Assembly (NCBI RefSeq): GCF_900112475.1
Contig: NZ_FOLW01000003.1
Location: 216,078-280,077 of the forward strand
Length of the DNA stretch: 64,000 nt
DNA from: Pragia fontium DSM 5563 = ATCC 49100
GTDB taxonomy: Bacteria > Pseudomonadota > Gammaproteobacteria > Enterobacterales > Enterobacteriaceae
Reading direction: 5' to 3'
Position numbers and translations under genes: made by a program. Each line of letters starts with the position of its first letter. The stretch's first letter is position 1. This document shows positions 54,789 to 64,000 of the stretch, piece by piece. The notes under the pieces are model-generated. The model ran no database searches. It saw only the letters and a list, made by a program, of their open reading frames with translations, and was not told where the DNA came from.

Positions 54789-57461
54789 CTACAACATTCT
54801 ACGGATAACATAGTGCAGAATACCGCCGTTTTGGTAGTAGGTTAATTCATTGCCGGTATCAATACGGCACTGCGTATTGATCATGTCATGGTGACCGTCA
54901 GGATGAGTAATGGTGACGATAACCGTTTGCCCCGGCTTCAGGTCGGTTAATCCGGTAACGGTAATGGTTTCATCACCGGTTAACTTTAAGGTTTTACGCG
55001 TCACGCCCGGTGCAAATTCTAGTGGCAGAATGCCCATCCCAATCAGGTTAGAGCGGTGAATTCTTTCAAAGGACTCGGCAATAACTACCCGCACGCCTAA
55101 CAGCATCGGCCCCTTGGCCGCCCAGTCGCGGCTGGAGCCAGAGCCGTATTCTTTACCGACAATCACCGCCTGCGGAACGTTATCTTGCTGGTAGCGCATG
55201 GCGGCATCATAAATCGGCAGGGTTTCCTGAGTAGGAATATAGCGGGTGAATCCTCCTTCGACACCGGGAACCATTTCATTGCGAATGCGGATATTGGCGA
55301 ACGTACCGCGCATCATTACTTCGTGGTTACCCCGACGAGAGCCGTAGGAGTTAAAGTCTTTCGCTTCAATACCATGCTGACTGAGATAAAGTCCGGCCGG
55401 ACTGTTGGCCTTGATATTACCTGCCGGTGAAATGTGGTCGGTGGTGACGGAGTCGCCGAGTAGCGCCAGAATCCGCGCGCCGTGAATATCCTGTACCGGC
55501 TCCGGCTCTGATTGCATGGTGGTAAAGAAAGGCGGATGGCGGATATAGGTGGAATCCTCCTGCCAGTGATAGGTTTGGGATGGCTCAATCTTAATTGATT
55601 GCCACTCGGCATCGCCATCAAACACTTCGGCATACTCTTTGCGGAACATGCTGGCGTTGACCCCCTCAACTGCCAGAGCGATTTCCTGATTGGAAGGCCA
55701 AATATCCTTCAAATAAACCGGTTGGCCGTCTTTACCGACACCTAACGGATCGTGAGTCAGGTCGATTTTCATATTCCCGGCTAGCGCATAGGCTACCACC
55801 AGCGGCGGTGAAGCCAGCCAGTTGGTTTTCACCAGCGGATGGATACGCCCTTCAAAGTTTCGGTTACCGGATAGGACGGCGCCGACGGTGATATCACCTT
55901 GTTTAATTGCCGCTTCAATGGGGGCTAATAATGGACCGGAGTTACCAATACAGGTGGTACAGCCGTAGCCCACCAGATTAAATCCCAGCTTTTCCAGATA
56001 GGGGGTTAAGCCCGCACCGTTTAGATAATCGGTAACCACTTTGGAACCCGGAGCCAGTGAGGATTTCACCCATGGCTGGCGTTGTAGACCTTTCTCTACC
56101 GCTTTTTTCGCCAGTAGACCGGCAGCCATCATCACGCCGGGGTTGGAGGTATTGGTACAGGAAGTAATCGCGGCAATGGCCACCGCTCCCTGTTTTAATG
56201 GGAAGGTTTGTTGGTTAAGCGTAACGGCAACCTCCTCAACCCGTGGTGTACGGGCGGTGGTATCCAGCTCGGTATAGGCTTCAAATGCCTGTTTCACCTT
56301 GGTTAACAGGACCTTATCCTGCGGCCGTTTAGGTCCGGCAAGGCTGGCTTCTACCGTGGATAAATCCAGTGAAAGGGTGCTGGTAAATACCGGTTCATCA
56401 CCGGGGTTTCGCCACATTCCCTGCGCTTTGCTATAGGCTTCAACCAGCGCAATCTGTTGTTCACTGCGTCCGGTCAGGCGCATATAGCGCAGCGTTTCCT
56501 CGTCCACCGGGAAAAAGCCGCAGGTGGCACCAAATTCAGGTGACATATTGCCGATAGTCGCTCGGTCTGCCAGCGTTAAACGGGCCAGACCATCGCCATA
56601 GAATTCAACGAACTTACCGACCACGCCGTGTTGGCGTAGCATTTGGGTGACGGTTAACACCAGATCCGTAGCGGTGATCCCTTCCCGTAGTTGGCCGATC
56701 ATTTTAAATCCAACCACATCAGGAATCAGCATTGATACCGGCTGTCCTAACATGGCGGCTTCCGCTTCAATACCGCCGACGCCCCAGCCAAGAATACCCA
56801 GACCGTTAATCATGGTGGTGTGAGAGTCGGTACCGACCAGCGTATCGGGATAAACCATCAGCTTACCGTTCTGCTCTTCCTGCCATACGGTTTGCCCCAA
56901 ATACTCAAGGTTAACCTGATGACAAATACCGGTACCGGGAGGAACGACGCGAAAGCGACTAAAGGCTTTTTGCCCCCAACGCAGGAAGGCATAGCGTTCA
57001 TGGTTACGCTGCATTTCCAGCTTAACGTTGGCACTAAACGCGCCAGCGTTAGCGTAGTCATCAACGGTGACGGAGTGGTCAATCACCAGATCGGCGGGCG
57101 ATAGCGGATTCACTTTGCTGGCATCGCCACCGAGGCGTTGTACGGCTTCACGCATGGCCGCCAGATCGACAATTGCCGGCACGCCGGTAAAGTCCTGCAT
57201 TAATACGCGGGCAGGGCGGTAGGCGATTTCCCGGTCGGCATGGCCCGATTTCAGCCAGTCCACCAGCGCCGCCAGATCAGATTCCTGCACCGTATCACCA
57301 TCGATGAAACGCAGTAAGTTTTCTAACAGGACTTTAAGTGATTTCGGCAGGCGTTGAATATCGCCTAAACGAGTCGCGGCTTTGGGCAGACTATAATAAT
57401 AGTAATCCTGCCGGTCGACCGTCAGCTTCTCAAGGCTTTGTTGACGTAGGTCAGATGACAT
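54789..57461 (-). CDS. acnA: Aconitate hydratase A
   Basis: An 890-aa cytosolic 4Fe-4S enzyme that interconverts citrate and isocitrate in the TCA and glyoxylate cycles. It equals E. coli AcnA (891 aa) in length. Cluster cysteines are in [10 protein letters not shown] and [11 protein letters not shown] (about 435-505). Substrate-binding blocks include [12 protein letters not shown] and [14 protein letters not shown] near 775. AcnA is the stress- and stationary-phase aconitase, whose apo-form can bind mRNA in E. coli. A perfect GGAGGAG ribosome site precedes the ATG. The setting beside torS and a GntR regulator differs from E. coli. Confidence 0.97.
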   Translation of the reverse strand: MSSDLRQQSLEKLTVDRQDYYYYSLPKAATRLGDIQRLPKSLKVLLENLLRFIDGDTVQESDLAALVDWLKSGHADREIAYRPARVLMQDFTGVPAIVDLAAMREAVQRLGGDASKVNPLSPADLVIDHSVTVDDYANAGAFSANVKLEMQRNHERYAFLRWGQKAFSRFRVVPPGTGICHQVNLEYLGQTVWQEEQNGKLMVYPDTLVGTDSHTTMINGLGILGWGVGGIEAEAAMLGQPVSMLIPDVVGFKMIGQLREGITATDLVLTVTQMLRQHGVVGKFVEFYGDGLARLTLADRATIGNMSPEFGATCGFFPVDEETLRYMRLTGRSEQQIALVEAYSKAQGMWRNPGDEPVFTSTLSLDLSTVEASLAGPKRPQDKVLLTKVKQAFEAYTELDTTARTPRVEEVAVTLNQQTFPLKQGAVAIAAITSCTNTSNPGVMMAAGLLAKKAVEKGLQRQPWVKSSLAPGSKVVTDYLNGAGLTPYLEKLGFNLVGYGCTTCIGNSGPLLAPIEAAIKQGDITVGAVLSGNRNFEGRIHPLVKTNWLASPPLVVAYALAGNMKIDLTHDPLGVGKDGQPVYLKDIWPSNQEIALAVEGVNASMFRKEYAEVFDGDAEWQSIKIEPSQTYHWQEDSTYIRHPPFFTTMQSEPEPVQDIHGARILALLGDSVTTDHISPAGNIKANSPAGLYLSQHGIEAKDFNSYGSRRGNHEVMMRGTFANIRIRNEMVPGVEGGFTRYIPTQETLPIYDAAMRYQQDNVPQAVIVGKEYGSGSSRDWAAKGPMLLGVRVVIAESFERIHRSNLIGMGILPLEFAPGVTRKTLKLTGDETITVTGLTDLKPGQTVIVTITHPDGHHDMINTQCRIDTGNELTYYQNGGILHYVIRRML

Positions 57462-57783
57462 AGCTCCTCCATTGATTATCGATATTACCGATATCTACCG
57501 GTAATAATTTTTTTGAAGTGCTGCATTGCTGTATTAAAGATAACACAAATATTTGACAACATTTGATTAACAAATTCGTTGATGGCGATTAATAGAATAG
57601 GTTTGATGTGAATTGTGCTTAATAGAAGAGTTGCGGATAATCATTTTCGCTGAATATCGATTCGTCACAGAAGTGAAAATTAACTGCAGTGATAGATCAA
57701 TCGCCATATAATCGATGATAGTATAACCGTCTCGTATTTAGAGTATCCCCCCTTATTAACCCGTTCTCGGTGGTTTGACTGAT
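57462..57783. other. Divergent acnA-GntR control region
   Basis: An inverted repeat, ATTACCG at 57484-57490 and CGGTAAT at 57499-57505 around an 8-bp centre, lies 23-44 bp before acnA and could be an operator. The rest is AT-rich promoter DNA with no gene. Confidence 0.5.
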
Positions 57784-58530
57784 ATGAATGATGTTCATGC
57801 AACGCTGATTAAACAGCTCTGTACTCGATTAACGGAGAAAGATAATACGCCGTTATATGTAAAGTTTGCCGATACGATAAAACAGGCGGTACATAGCGGT
57901 TTGTTGCCGCCGGGGAATGTGTTACCCGGTGAACGTGATTTCAGTCAACTGACCAGTGTTTCACGCATTACGGTGCGAAAAGCCATGGAAATGCTGGAAA
58001 AACAGGGTGCGGTTATTCGTTCTCGCGGTTACGGCACCCAAATCAGCGATAAGTTTGAGTATTCTCTGAAAGAAGCCAAAGGTTTCTCACATCAGGTGGT
58101 ATTACGTGGCAATAAACCGGATACCCGTTGGGTGAATAAGAGTATTGTCTCTTGTTCGGAAGAAGTGGCCAAGTTACTGGATATCGCGCCCGGTAGTGAT
58201 GTGTTTATGCTAAAACGTATTCGCTATGTCGATCAGGATCCGGTATCGATTGAAGAGTCTTATGTTCCGGTCGATCTTATTGATAATGTGGATGATATTG
58301 GCCTGTCTTTGTACGACTATTTTCGCAGTCGCCATATTATTCCTCAGCATACCAAAAGTAAGGTTAGCGCCAGTATGCCGGATAAGGAATTTCAGTCATA
58401 TATGAAACTGGATACCGTGATACCTGTGTTGGTGATTAAGCAAGTGGCATTCGATCGCCAGAATCGGCCGATTGAGTATAGCTATAACCTGTGCCGCAGT
58501 GATATGTACGTGTTTGTTTCAGAAGAGTAA
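57784..58530 (+). CDS. GntR/HutC-family regulator with UTRA domain
   Basis: A 248-aa transcription regulator. The N-terminal winged helix (about 20-88) has LPGERDFSQLTSVSRITVRK, the recognition helix region, and VIRSRGYGTQI at the wing. The C-terminal UTRA ligand-binding domain (about 100-245) has MLKRIRYVDQDPVSIEESYVP and RQNRPIEYSYNLCRSD, the usual effector-pocket blocks. Regulators of this class sense sugars, phosphosugars or amino acids. No dedicated catabolic genes lie beside it, so the ligand is unknown. ATG was chosen over TTG 9 bp upstream because CGGTGG is then well spaced. It is divergent from acnA. Confidence 0.88.
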   Translation: MNDVHATLIKQLCTRLTEKDNTPLYVKFADTIKQAVHSGLLPPGNVLPGERDFSQLTSVSRITVRKAMEMLEKQGAVIRSRGYGTQISDKFEYSLKEAKGFSHQVVLRGNKPDTRWVNKSIVSCSEEVAKLLDIAPGSDVFMLKRIRYVDQDPVSIEESYVPVDLIDNVDDIGLSLYDYFRSRHIIPQHTKSKVSASMPDKEFQSYMKLDTVIPVLVIKQVAFDRQNRPIEYSYNLCRSDMYVFVSEE

Positions 58531-58538
58531 AGTTGCTA

Positions 58539-58564
58539 TTAAGCCCCGTTTAAATGGGGCTTAA
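58539..58564. terminator. Terminator between the GntR gene and fldB
   Basis: A TTAAGCCCC / GGGGCTTAA stem with an 8-nt AT-rich loop lies directly after the GntR stop, between converging genes. The ends are AT-rich rather than pure T-runs. Confidence 0.6.
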
Positions 58565-58596
58565 GGTCGCATCATCATTAATGAATCAGCGGTGGA

Positions 58597-59115
58597 TTAC
58601 AGCAGCGCCTGCATTTCGCCAAGGATTTGCTCACACCAGTTTTCTATTCGTTCTTCACTCAGATCGTACTGCACCACTTCATCCAGCGCCAAACCGACAA
58701 ATTGGCTCCCCTCTGAGGTAACGGCTCGTTGGCTAATAAAGGTATAACCTTCAGTTGGCCAGTAGCCGATAAATTTCACCCCCAGCGGTTGGATTTGGTC
58801 GTGGAGCATGCCCAGAGCGTCGAGAAACCATTCACTGTAGCCGTCCTGATCGCCCATGCCGTACAGCGCCACAATTTTGTCCTGTAGATCGAGCTTCTGT
58901 AGATCGTCCCAGATCTTCTCCCAATCTTCCTGTAGTTCGCCAAAATCCCAGGTAGGGATGCCAAGAATCAGTATTGGATACTGTTCCATCAGCGTAACGG
59001 GATCGTCTTTAATATTATGTAGAACCACTAACTCTTCACCGAGTACATCGCGGATTTTTTCTGCTGCCATCTCGGTATAACAGGTGCTGGAACCATAAAA
59101 CAGACCAATCTTCAT
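58597..59115 (-). CDS. fldB: Flavodoxin FldB
   Basis: A 172-aa FMN-binding electron-transfer protein of the long-chain flavodoxin type. The phosphate-binding loop is [14 protein letters not shown] (about 9-22), the isoalloxazine loops are [13 protein letters not shown] (about 54) and [13 protein letters not shown] (about 95), and the long-chain insert is present. It follows E. coli FldB (173 aa) more closely than FldA. In E. coli fldB is SoxRS-regulated and lies beside xerD, as here, on the opposite strand. Confidence 0.95.
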   Translation of the reverse strand: MKIGLFYGSSTCYTEMAAEKIRDVLGEELVVLHNIKDDPVTLMEQYPILILGIPTWDFGELQEDWEKIWDDLQKLDLQDKIVALYGMGDQDGYSEWFLDALGMLHDQIQPLGVKFIGYWPTEGYTFISQRAVTSEGSQFVGLALDEVVQYDLSEERIENWCEQILGEMQALL

Positions 59116-59200
59116 GGTGTATATCGCTTTATTATGGGTAGAAGTTTGCCGGAAAGTATACCAGATAGGGTATGATCGGACATAATTAACCGAAGGTGTT

Positions 59201-60118
59201 ATGTCAGCAGGGGGAACGGTGTCGCAAGATAATTCGATTGTGATTGAACAATTTCTTGATGCGCTCTGGCTGGAGCGAAATCTGGCAGAGAATACGCTGG
59301 CGTCCTATCGGCTGGATCTCCGTGCTTTGACCGATTGGATGGTGGCTCATCATTTAACTCTGGAGCATGTTCAGGCGCTGGATTTACAATCTTTCCTGGC
59401 GGATCGAGTTGATGGTGGCTATAAGGCAACCAGTTCTGCTCGCATGCTGAGCGCGATGCGCCGCCTTTTTCAATACCTGTATCGCGAGAAGATACGGGCA
59501 GATGATCCTTCTGCGCTGCTGTCTTCTCCTAAGCTTCCTCAGCGTTTGCCGAAAGATTTAACGGAAAAACAGGTTGATACACTGCTACAAACGCCGGGAA
59601 CGGAAGACCCGATTGAATTACGCGATAAAGCAATGCTTGAAGTGCTGTACGCGACCGGTTTACGAGTATCTGAGCTGGTGGGATTAACCATCAGCGACGT
59701 TAGCCTGCGGCAGGGCGTGGTTCGTGCTCTCGGTAAGGGAGACAAAGAACGCTTGGTGCCGTTGGGGGAAGAGGCCGTATATTGGCTGGAACAATATCTT
59801 GAGTATGCTCGACCGTGGTTGATCAATGGCGGCACTCTAGATATTCTATTCCCCAGCAAACGTGGGCAAAAAATGACGCGTCAGACATTCTGGTACCGCA
59901 TCAAACATTATGCGGTTTTGGCCGGTATCGATAGTGAAGCCTTGTCTCCACACGTATTGCGTCATGCTTTTGCTACACATTTATTGAACCATGGTGCTGA
60001 CTTGCGTGTCGTACAGATGTTATTAGGTCATAGCGATCTGTCGACCACCCAGATTTATACACATGTAGCAACCGAGCGGTTGAAACAGTTACATCAACAG
60101 CACCATCCGCGTGCTTAA
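59201..60118 (+). CDS. xerD: Tyrosine recombinase XerD
   Basis: A 305-aa cytosolic recombinase that, with XerC, resolves chromosome dimers at dif under FtsK control. The SAM-like core-binding domain (about 10-95) precedes the catalytic domain with Arg (ATGLRVSEL), Lys (GKGDKER), [25 protein letters not shown] and the nucleophile Tyr286 (19 residues from the end, as in E. coli Tyr279 of 298). Two starts are plausible: ATG at 59201 behind GAAGG, used here, and GTG at 59219 behind AGGGGGA, giving 299 aa and closer to E. coli length. It leads the xerD-dsbC-recJ operon. Confidence 0.96.
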   Translation: MSAGGTVSQDNSIVIEQFLDALWLERNLAENTLASYRLDLRALTDWMVAHHLTLEHVQALDLQSFLADRVDGGYKATSSARMLSAMRRLFQYLYREKIRADDPSALLSSPKLPQRLPKDLTEKQVDTLLQTPGTEDPIELRDKAMLEVLYATGLRVSELVGLTISDVSLRQGVVRALGKGDKERLVPLGEEAVYWLEQYLEYARPWLINGGTLDILFPSKRGQKMTRQTFWYRIKHYAVLAGIDSEALSPHVLRHAFATHLLNHGADLRVVQMLLGHSDLSTTQIYTHVATERLKQLHQQHHPRA

Positions 60119-60154
60119 CTGGATGGGAATGGATTTCCCTCCAAAGGAAAAATA

Positions 60155-60892
60155 ATGAAGAAAGGTTTATGGCTATTTACGTTAGCGCTGACCGCTCTGG
60201 CTTCTGTCTCTCAGGCGGATGATGCGGCAATTAAACAGGCGTTACAGCAAAAGGTTGGGGCGACACAGATTGATATTCTGCCTTCACCGATTGCGGGGTT
60301 GCAAACAGTGTTAACGGAAGGTGGCGTCCTGTATGTTTCCAGCGATGGTAAACATATTTTGTCAGGGCCTTTATATGATATTAGTGGTCCAATGCCGGTG
60401 AATGCCACCAATGAGCAATTAGGGCCGATCTTATCTAAGCGCTTAGAAGCGCTGAAAGATGAAATGATTATCTATAAAGCACCGCAGGAAAAATATGTGG
60501 TCACGGTATTTACCGATATCACTTGCGGTTATTGCACCAAATTACACAAAGAGATGAGCGGTTATAATGATTTAGGTATTACCGTTCGCTATTTGGCATA
60601 CCCACGTCAAGGGCCAGACTCTGACGCTGAGAAGAAGATGGCCTCTATCTGGTGTGCGGAAGACCGTATGACTGCGTTTGATAACGCGATGACCGGTAAA
60701 GCGGTGAAGCCAGCTACCTGTAAGATCGATTTAAAGCGCCATTATGAACTGGGTTCGCTGTACGGTATTCAGGGCACGCCAGCCATTATTGTTGACGGGG
60801 CTACCGTAGTGCCGGGTTATAGCGCACCGAGCGATCTTAAAGCTTCGTTAGATGCCTATATCGCTCACAAGAACGTGGCTAAAGCCAAGTAA
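60155..60892 (+). CDS. dsbC: Thiol:disulfide isomerase DsbC
   Basis: A 245-aa periplasmic, homodimeric disulfide isomerase. It has a signal peptide (1-21), an N-terminal dimerisation domain (about 22-85), a linker helix, and a thioredoxin-fold domain with active site Cys124-Gly-Tyr-Cys127 (DITCGYCTKL) and cis-proline in IQGTPAII. A second conserved cysteine pair (IWCAED and ATCKID) forms the structural disulfide. It is somewhat longer than E. coli DsbC (236 aa) at the C-terminus. It lies between xerD and recJ, as in E. coli. Confidence 0.96.
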   Translation: MKKGLWLFTLALTALASVSQADDAAIKQALQQKVGATQIDILPSPIAGLQTVLTEGGVLYVSSDGKHILSGPLYDISGPMPVNATNEQLGPILSKRLEALKDEMIIYKAPQEKYVVTVFTDITCGYCTKLHKEMSGYNDLGITVRYLAYPRQGPDSDAEKKMASIWCAEDRMTAFDNAMTGKAVKPATCKIDLKRHYELGSLYGIQGTPAIIVDGATVVPGYSAPSDLKASLDAYIAHKNVAKAK

Positions 60893-60906
60893 GATTCTTC
60901 TAACGG

Positions 60907-60928
60907 GATCCACAGCACTTTGTGGATC
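60907..60928 (+). terminator. Hairpin between dsbC and recJ
   Basis: GATCCACA-GCACTT-TGTGGATC, an 8-bp perfect stem, is followed by TCGTTCTTCTTC. It may attenuate transcription between dsbC and recJ rather than stop it fully, since recJ lacks another obvious promoter. Confidence 0.5.
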
Positions 60929-60982
60929 TCGTTCTTCTTCTGCATACCGATAGTTAATATCCGGTTTAAGTACTCTTCAATT

Positions 60983-62713
60983 ATGAATAAAACGCAATTA
61001 CGCCGCCGTCCTCAGGTTGACAGCAGCGCTTTACCATCCAGTCTTTCGCCATTATTACGCCATCTTTATGCCTCCAGAGGGGTAACGGATGCCAGCCAAT
61101 TAGAGAAAGGGGCGAAAGCGTTGCTGGGTTATCAACAGTTGGATGGCATTCCACAGGGCGTTGATTTACTGGTTAACGCATTAAAAGAACATCGACAGAT
61201 TGTTATCGTCGGCGATTTTGATGCCGATGGTGCAACCAGTACCGCGTTAAGCGTTCTGGCACTGCGCAGTATGGGGTTTACCCGCGTGAGCTATTTGGTG
61301 CCAAATCGTTTTGAAGATGGTTATGGCCTGAGCCCGGAAGTGGTAGAGCAGGCCGCTTCTTTGGGCGCTGAACTGATCGTTACCGTCGATAATGGTATTT
61401 CATCCCATGCTGGCGTGGACAGGGCTCACGACAAAGGTATTCAGGTGCTGGTTACCGATCATCATTTGCCGGGAGAAACTCTGCCGGCAGCGGATGCGAT
61501 GATTAACCCGAACCTGAACGGCTGTGAATTCCCGTCTAAATCAATGGCGGGAGTTGGCGTTGCCTTTTATCTGATGTTGGCTCTACGGGCACGTTTACGT
61601 CAGGAAAAATGGTTTGAACAGCAGGGGATTGCTGAACCTAATTTAGCGGAACTATTGGATTTGGTCGCGCTGGGCACAGTAGCCGATGTGGTCGCACTGG
61701 ATGCCAATAACCGTATTTTGGTTTACCAAGGATTAAACCGTATTCGCGCTGGGCAGTGTCGCCCAGGGATTCGCGCGTTGCTGGAAGTCTCCAAACGCGA
61801 TGCGCGTCAACTGACGGCTAACGATATGGGATTCTCGCTGGGGCCTCGTCTCAATGCTGCCGGGCGGCTGGACAATATGTCTATCGGCGTTGAGCTATTG
61901 CTGTGTGATGATATGGTTGAGGCTCGAGCGATGGCCAGCGATCTGGATGCGTTAAATCATACTCGCCGTGAAATTGAAGCCGGTATGCAGGTTGAAGCGC
62001 TCACTTTGTGCGAACAGTTGGAGAAAAGCGCTGAAGCACTGCCTTACGGTTTAGCCATGTATCATCCGGAATGGCATCAAGGGGTGGTTGGCATTCTGGC
62101 ATCGCGTATTAAAGAACGTTTTTATCGCCCGGTGATTGCTTTTGCGCCTGCCGGTGACGGTATTCTAAAAGGTTCTGGCCGTTCGATTGCCGGACTGCAT
62201 TTGCGTGATGCCCTTGAACGTTTAGATACCATTCATCCCGGTTTAATCCTGCGTTTTGGTGGTCATGCCATGGCCGCAGGCTTGTCGATAGAAGAGTCCC
62301 GCTTTGATGAATTTCAGCGCTGTTTTGCTGAACTGATTGGTGAATGGCTGGAGCCTTCCGCGCTGGAAGGGGTGATCTGGAGTGATGGTGAGCTGGAAAA
62401 TGCCATGTTAACGCTGGAGACGGCGGAACAACTGCGCGACGGCGGCCCATGGGGACAGGCATTCCCTGAGCCGGTTTTTGACGGCGAGTTTAAAATTCTA
62501 CAGCAGCGGCTGGTGGGCGAACGTCATCTGAAAGTGACCGTTGAACCAGTTGGCGGTGGTGCGCTGTTGGACGGTATCGCATTTAATATCGATACCACCC
62601 AGTGGCCGGACGCCAGTATTAAACAGGTGACGATTGCTTATAAATTGGATATTAACGAGTTTCGCGGTAATCGAAGTGTGCAGTTGATGATTCAGCATTT
62701 GTGGGCGAAGTAA
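60983..62713 (+). CDS. recJ: Single-stranded-DNA 5'-3' exonuclease RecJ
   Basis: A 576-aa cytosolic nuclease of the DHH family used in RecF-pathway recombination, mismatch repair and base-excision repair. DHH motifs include VGDFDADGATSTALS (about 72), VTVDNGISSHAG, VTDHHLPG (about 160) and LGTVADVV. The DHHA1 domain has GRSIAGLHLRDAL and FGGHAMAAGLS (about 425), followed by the OB-fold with VGERHLKVTVEP. E. coli RecJ is 577 aa. The frame extends 21 codons upstream, but MNKTQLRRRP matches the family N-terminus. Confidence 0.97.
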   Translation: MNKTQLRRRPQVDSSALPSSLSPLLRHLYASRGVTDASQLEKGAKALLGYQQLDGIPQGVDLLVNALKEHRQIVIVGDFDADGATSTALSVLALRSMGFTRVSYLVPNRFEDGYGLSPEVVEQAASLGAELIVTVDNGISSHAGVDRAHDKGIQVLVTDHHLPGETLPAADAMINPNLNGCEFPSKSMAGVGVAFYLMLALRARLRQEKWFEQQGIAEPNLAELLDLVALGTVADVVALDANNRILVYQGLNRIRAGQCRPGIRALLEVSKRDARQLTANDMGFSLGPRLNAAGRLDNMSIGVELLLCDDMVEARAMASDLDALNHTRREIEAGMQVEALTLCEQLEKSAEALPYGLAMYHPEWHQGVVGILASRIKERFYRPVIAFAPAGDGILKGSGRSIAGLHLRDALERLDTIHPGLILRFGGHAMAAGLSIEESRFDEFQRCFAELIGEWLEPSALEGVIWSDGELENAMLTLETAEQLRDGGPWGQAFPEPVFDGEFKILQQRLVGERHLKVTVEPVGGGALLDGIAFNIDTTQWPDASIKQVTIAYKLDINEFRGNRSVQLMIQHLWAK

Positions 62714-62880
62714 GGTAGGTTATTTTGTTTGTAGTGGATTGATTTGGGCGTAAATTTCGGCCGTCAAAGATTCAGCGTATGGCTCAGCATGGACGTAACG
62801 GCCGAGCAGGGGAGCATTAGGGCGGATGCTTGAAGGCTCCCCAGAAAAATAAACTTGAATTCTTAACTATGGTTTATATT
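62714..62880. other. Structured intergenic DNA after recJ
   Basis: Two inverted pairs are visible: CGGCCGT / ACGGCCG (about 62758-62804) and GGGGAGC / GCTCCCC (62809-62842). They may fold as consecutive hairpins at the end of the recJ transcript. No T-run follows on the plus strand, and I see no gene here. Confidence 0.4.
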
Positions 62881-62899
62881 GTCATTCCCGCATTTATAC

Positions 62900-63054
62900 C
62901 GTCATCCCGGTGAAAGCTGGAACGCGTAGCCGTAGGCGAAGCAAACATTCACATAGTGAATGGCCCGAAGGGTGAGCGAAGCGAATCATCTCGCCCTTAA
63001 GCCGAGTGCGGACATTAAGCTAAAACCTGGATTCCGGTTTTCACCGGAATGACG
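62900..63054. repeat. GTCAT-family repeat element, complete copy
   Basis: The ends are CGTCATCCCGGTGAAA and TTTTCACCGGAATGACG, inverted copies with one mismatch over 15-16 bp. Inside is GAAGCAAACATTCAC, shared with the inverted copy near 35810. A 20-bp lead, GTCATTCCCGCATTTATACC, precedes it and is repeated almost exactly at 63083-63102. Confidence 0.8.
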
Positions 63055-63082
63055 GAGGGGGAAAGCTTGATTAGACCTATGT

Positions 63083-63157
63083 TGTCATTCCTGCATTTAT
63101 ACCGTCATCCCTGCGAAAGCGGGGACCTCGTTCTTAAGCCAAGCGTTGTCGTTAAGC
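63083..63157. repeat. GTCAT-family repeat, truncated copy
   Basis: This copy repeats the lead GTCATTCCTGCATTTATACC and then holds the 56-bp segment (63102-63157) identical to 35568-35623. It lacks the right inverted end and stops a few bases before the stop codon of the flavin reductase-MarR gene. Confidence 0.8.
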
Positions 63158-63163
63158 TAAAAC

Positions 63164-64000
63164 TTATGTTAACTCAATAATCCTCCTCAACACCTTCCTC
63201 AGCACCTCAACTTCCTCCTCACTAAACTCCCCCAACACCTCATTCTGCTGTTTTGCTGCGATATCCCACAGCATCTCCGCCTGTTCAACCCCCATTGGCG
63301 TCAGGCGATAGCCATTCTCGGTATTCGCTACCATTCCTTTACGCCGTAGGTTTTCCTCGGCTTCTTCGATTTCTCTGGCTGGCATGGCGACTTCGGTTAA
63401 CAGGCGATCCATATCCAGTTCGGCATCGTTTTCCAGCACCATTAGCATCCGGGCTTCACTGGTGCGTAAACCACTGGAGAGCTGTTTCGGCTGATAGCGG
63501 GTTTGATAGCTGCGTAATGCCTGCGTGAGCAGATAAAAGACGTTATGTCGTAGCCGTCCCTGCATATTGCTGGACGTGGCGCAGCACTGCTCCTTTTTTT
63601 GGAGCCGTGGGTAGGGCAGCACCATGGAATAAGCACCCTGATGGTAAAGCAGTGGCGCGCGGCCACAGTCATCGAATGCCACCACTTTGCCGATCATGAT
63701 CCAGTGATCGCCGCCGTCCACCTGCTGATATTGCTCGCATTGGAAACGCGCTGCACAATCATTGAGTAATGGCGCGCCACCCAATCCACATTCATGGATA
63801 ACACCGGCAAACTTATCTTCCTGAGCACGGGCAAACTGGTTCGACAGGTTTATTTGGTCGGCGGCCAGTACGTTAATCGCAAAGTGGCTGGCCTGCTCAA
63901 AGGTACTGTAGCTGGCGGAGCGTTTATCGATACTCCATAACACCAGCGGTGGATCTAACGAGACGGAGTTAAAACTGTTCGCCGTTACGCCAACTTTATT
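63164..64000 (-). CDS. Flavin reductase-MarR fusion protein (5' end outside window)
   Basis: Only the last 278 codons are in the window; the frame stays open through the right edge. The N-terminal part is an FMN-binding split-barrel flavin reductase: GVTANSFNSVSLDPPLVLWS is the flavin-binding block of the HpaC/C1 type, followed by FAINVLAADQ, and DHWIMIGKVVAF near the end of that domain. The C-terminal ~130 residues form a MarR-like winged helix (LRTSEARMLMVLEN, MPAREIEEAEENLRRKGMV, ENGYRLTPMG). The same domain order is known from the reductase component C1 of Acinetobacter baumannii p-hydroxyphenylacetate hydroxylase, where the MarR-like part senses the phenolic substrate. The partner oxygenase would lie outside the window. 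Confidence 0.82.
   Translation of the reverse strand, partial: NKVGVTANSFNSVSLDPPLVLWSIDKRSASYSTFEQASHFAINVLAADQINLSNQFARAQEDKFAGVIHECGLGGAPLLNDCAARFQCEQYQQVDGGDHWIMIGKVVAFDDCGRAPLLYHQGAYSMVLPYPRLQKKEQCCATSSNMQGRLRHNVFYLLTQALRSYQTRYQPKQLSSGLRTSEARMLMVLENDAELDMDRLLTEVAMPAREIEEAEENLRRKGMVANTENGYRLTPMGVEQAEMLWDIAAKQQNEVLGEFSEEEVEVLRKVLRRIIELT

Noticed and set aside
62881-63157. CRISPR-like repeats after recJ
   Set aside because: Only two copies of the lead sequence at uneven spacing, and the repeats carry inverted ends typical of dispersed elements.

Overview
The window looks like chromosomal DNA of a gammaproteobacterium of the order Enterobacterales. Most proteins align over their full length with Escherichia coli or Salmonella proteins that I remember, and long blocks keep E. 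coli gene order (cca-ygiM / ygiF-glnE-hldE / ribB-zupT-ygiD / ygiC-ygiB / tolC-nudF-yqiB-cpdA-yqiA-parE-parC-plsC-ftsP, and fldB-xerD-dsbC-recJ). The breaks in E. coli order, the pgt locus otherwise known from Salmonella, and a private repeat family suggest a lineage outside Escherichia/Salmonella. A Budviciaceae-like genus is a guess, not shown by the sequence. No rRNA, tRNA, CRISPR array, integrase-bearing island or intact insertion sequence was seen.

Layout. 1-1019: a 195-bp tandem repeat running off the left edge and an orphan fimbrial-subunit-like gene. 1164-12728: housekeeping genes for tRNA CCA addition, an SH3 membrane protein, triphosphatase, glutamine synthetase control, lipid A acylation, ADP-heptose synthesis, methionine export, ubiquinone assembly, and riboflavin synthesis under an FMN riboswitch. 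12744-28974: zinc import (zupT), ygiD, ygiC-ygiB, tolC, nudF to yqiA, topoisomerase IV (parE, parC), plsC and ftsP. 29067-35463: the phosphoglycerate sensing and uptake locus pgtABC/pgtP. 35535-35940: repeat elements. 35964-42439: a purine nucleoside phosphorylase, the YbhGFSR ABC exporter and a DoxX protein. 42440-45100: an AT-rich stretch with a solo LuxR-type regulator and a DUF4198 metal-related periplasmic protein behind Fur-like and Zur-like sites. 45279-54624: a complete TMAO respiration locus (torCAD, torR, torT, torS). 54789-58530: aconitase A and a divergent GntR/UTRA regulator. 58597-62713: fldB, xerD, dsbC, recJ. 62714-64000: repeats and the C-terminal part of a flavin reductase-MarR fusion.

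How the parts work together. TorT and TorS sense TMAO and signal to TorR, which should act at phased decamers in the torC-torR gap to turn on TorC (pentahaem cytochrome), TorA (Mo-enzyme) and its chaperone TorD. PgtC and PgtB detect phosphoglycerates and signal to PgtA, which controls the divergent transporter gene pgtP. YbhG, YbhF, YbhS and YbhR form one efflux pump that may use TolC as its outer-membrane duct.

The least ordinary signals are: (i) a hairpin core shared by the left-edge tandem repeat and a 203-bp insert lying between two copies of a terminator hairpin, with a compensatory base-pair change; (ii) a mobile-looking GTCAT-ended repeat family with a 56-bp exact match at two sites 27.5 kb apart; (iii) a PgtA whose AAA+ domain has lost its ATPase and sigma54-contact motifs; (iv) five regularly phased Tor boxes; (v) stacked Fur-like and Zur-like sites before a His-rich periplasmic protein; and (vi) the flavin reductase-MarR fusion.
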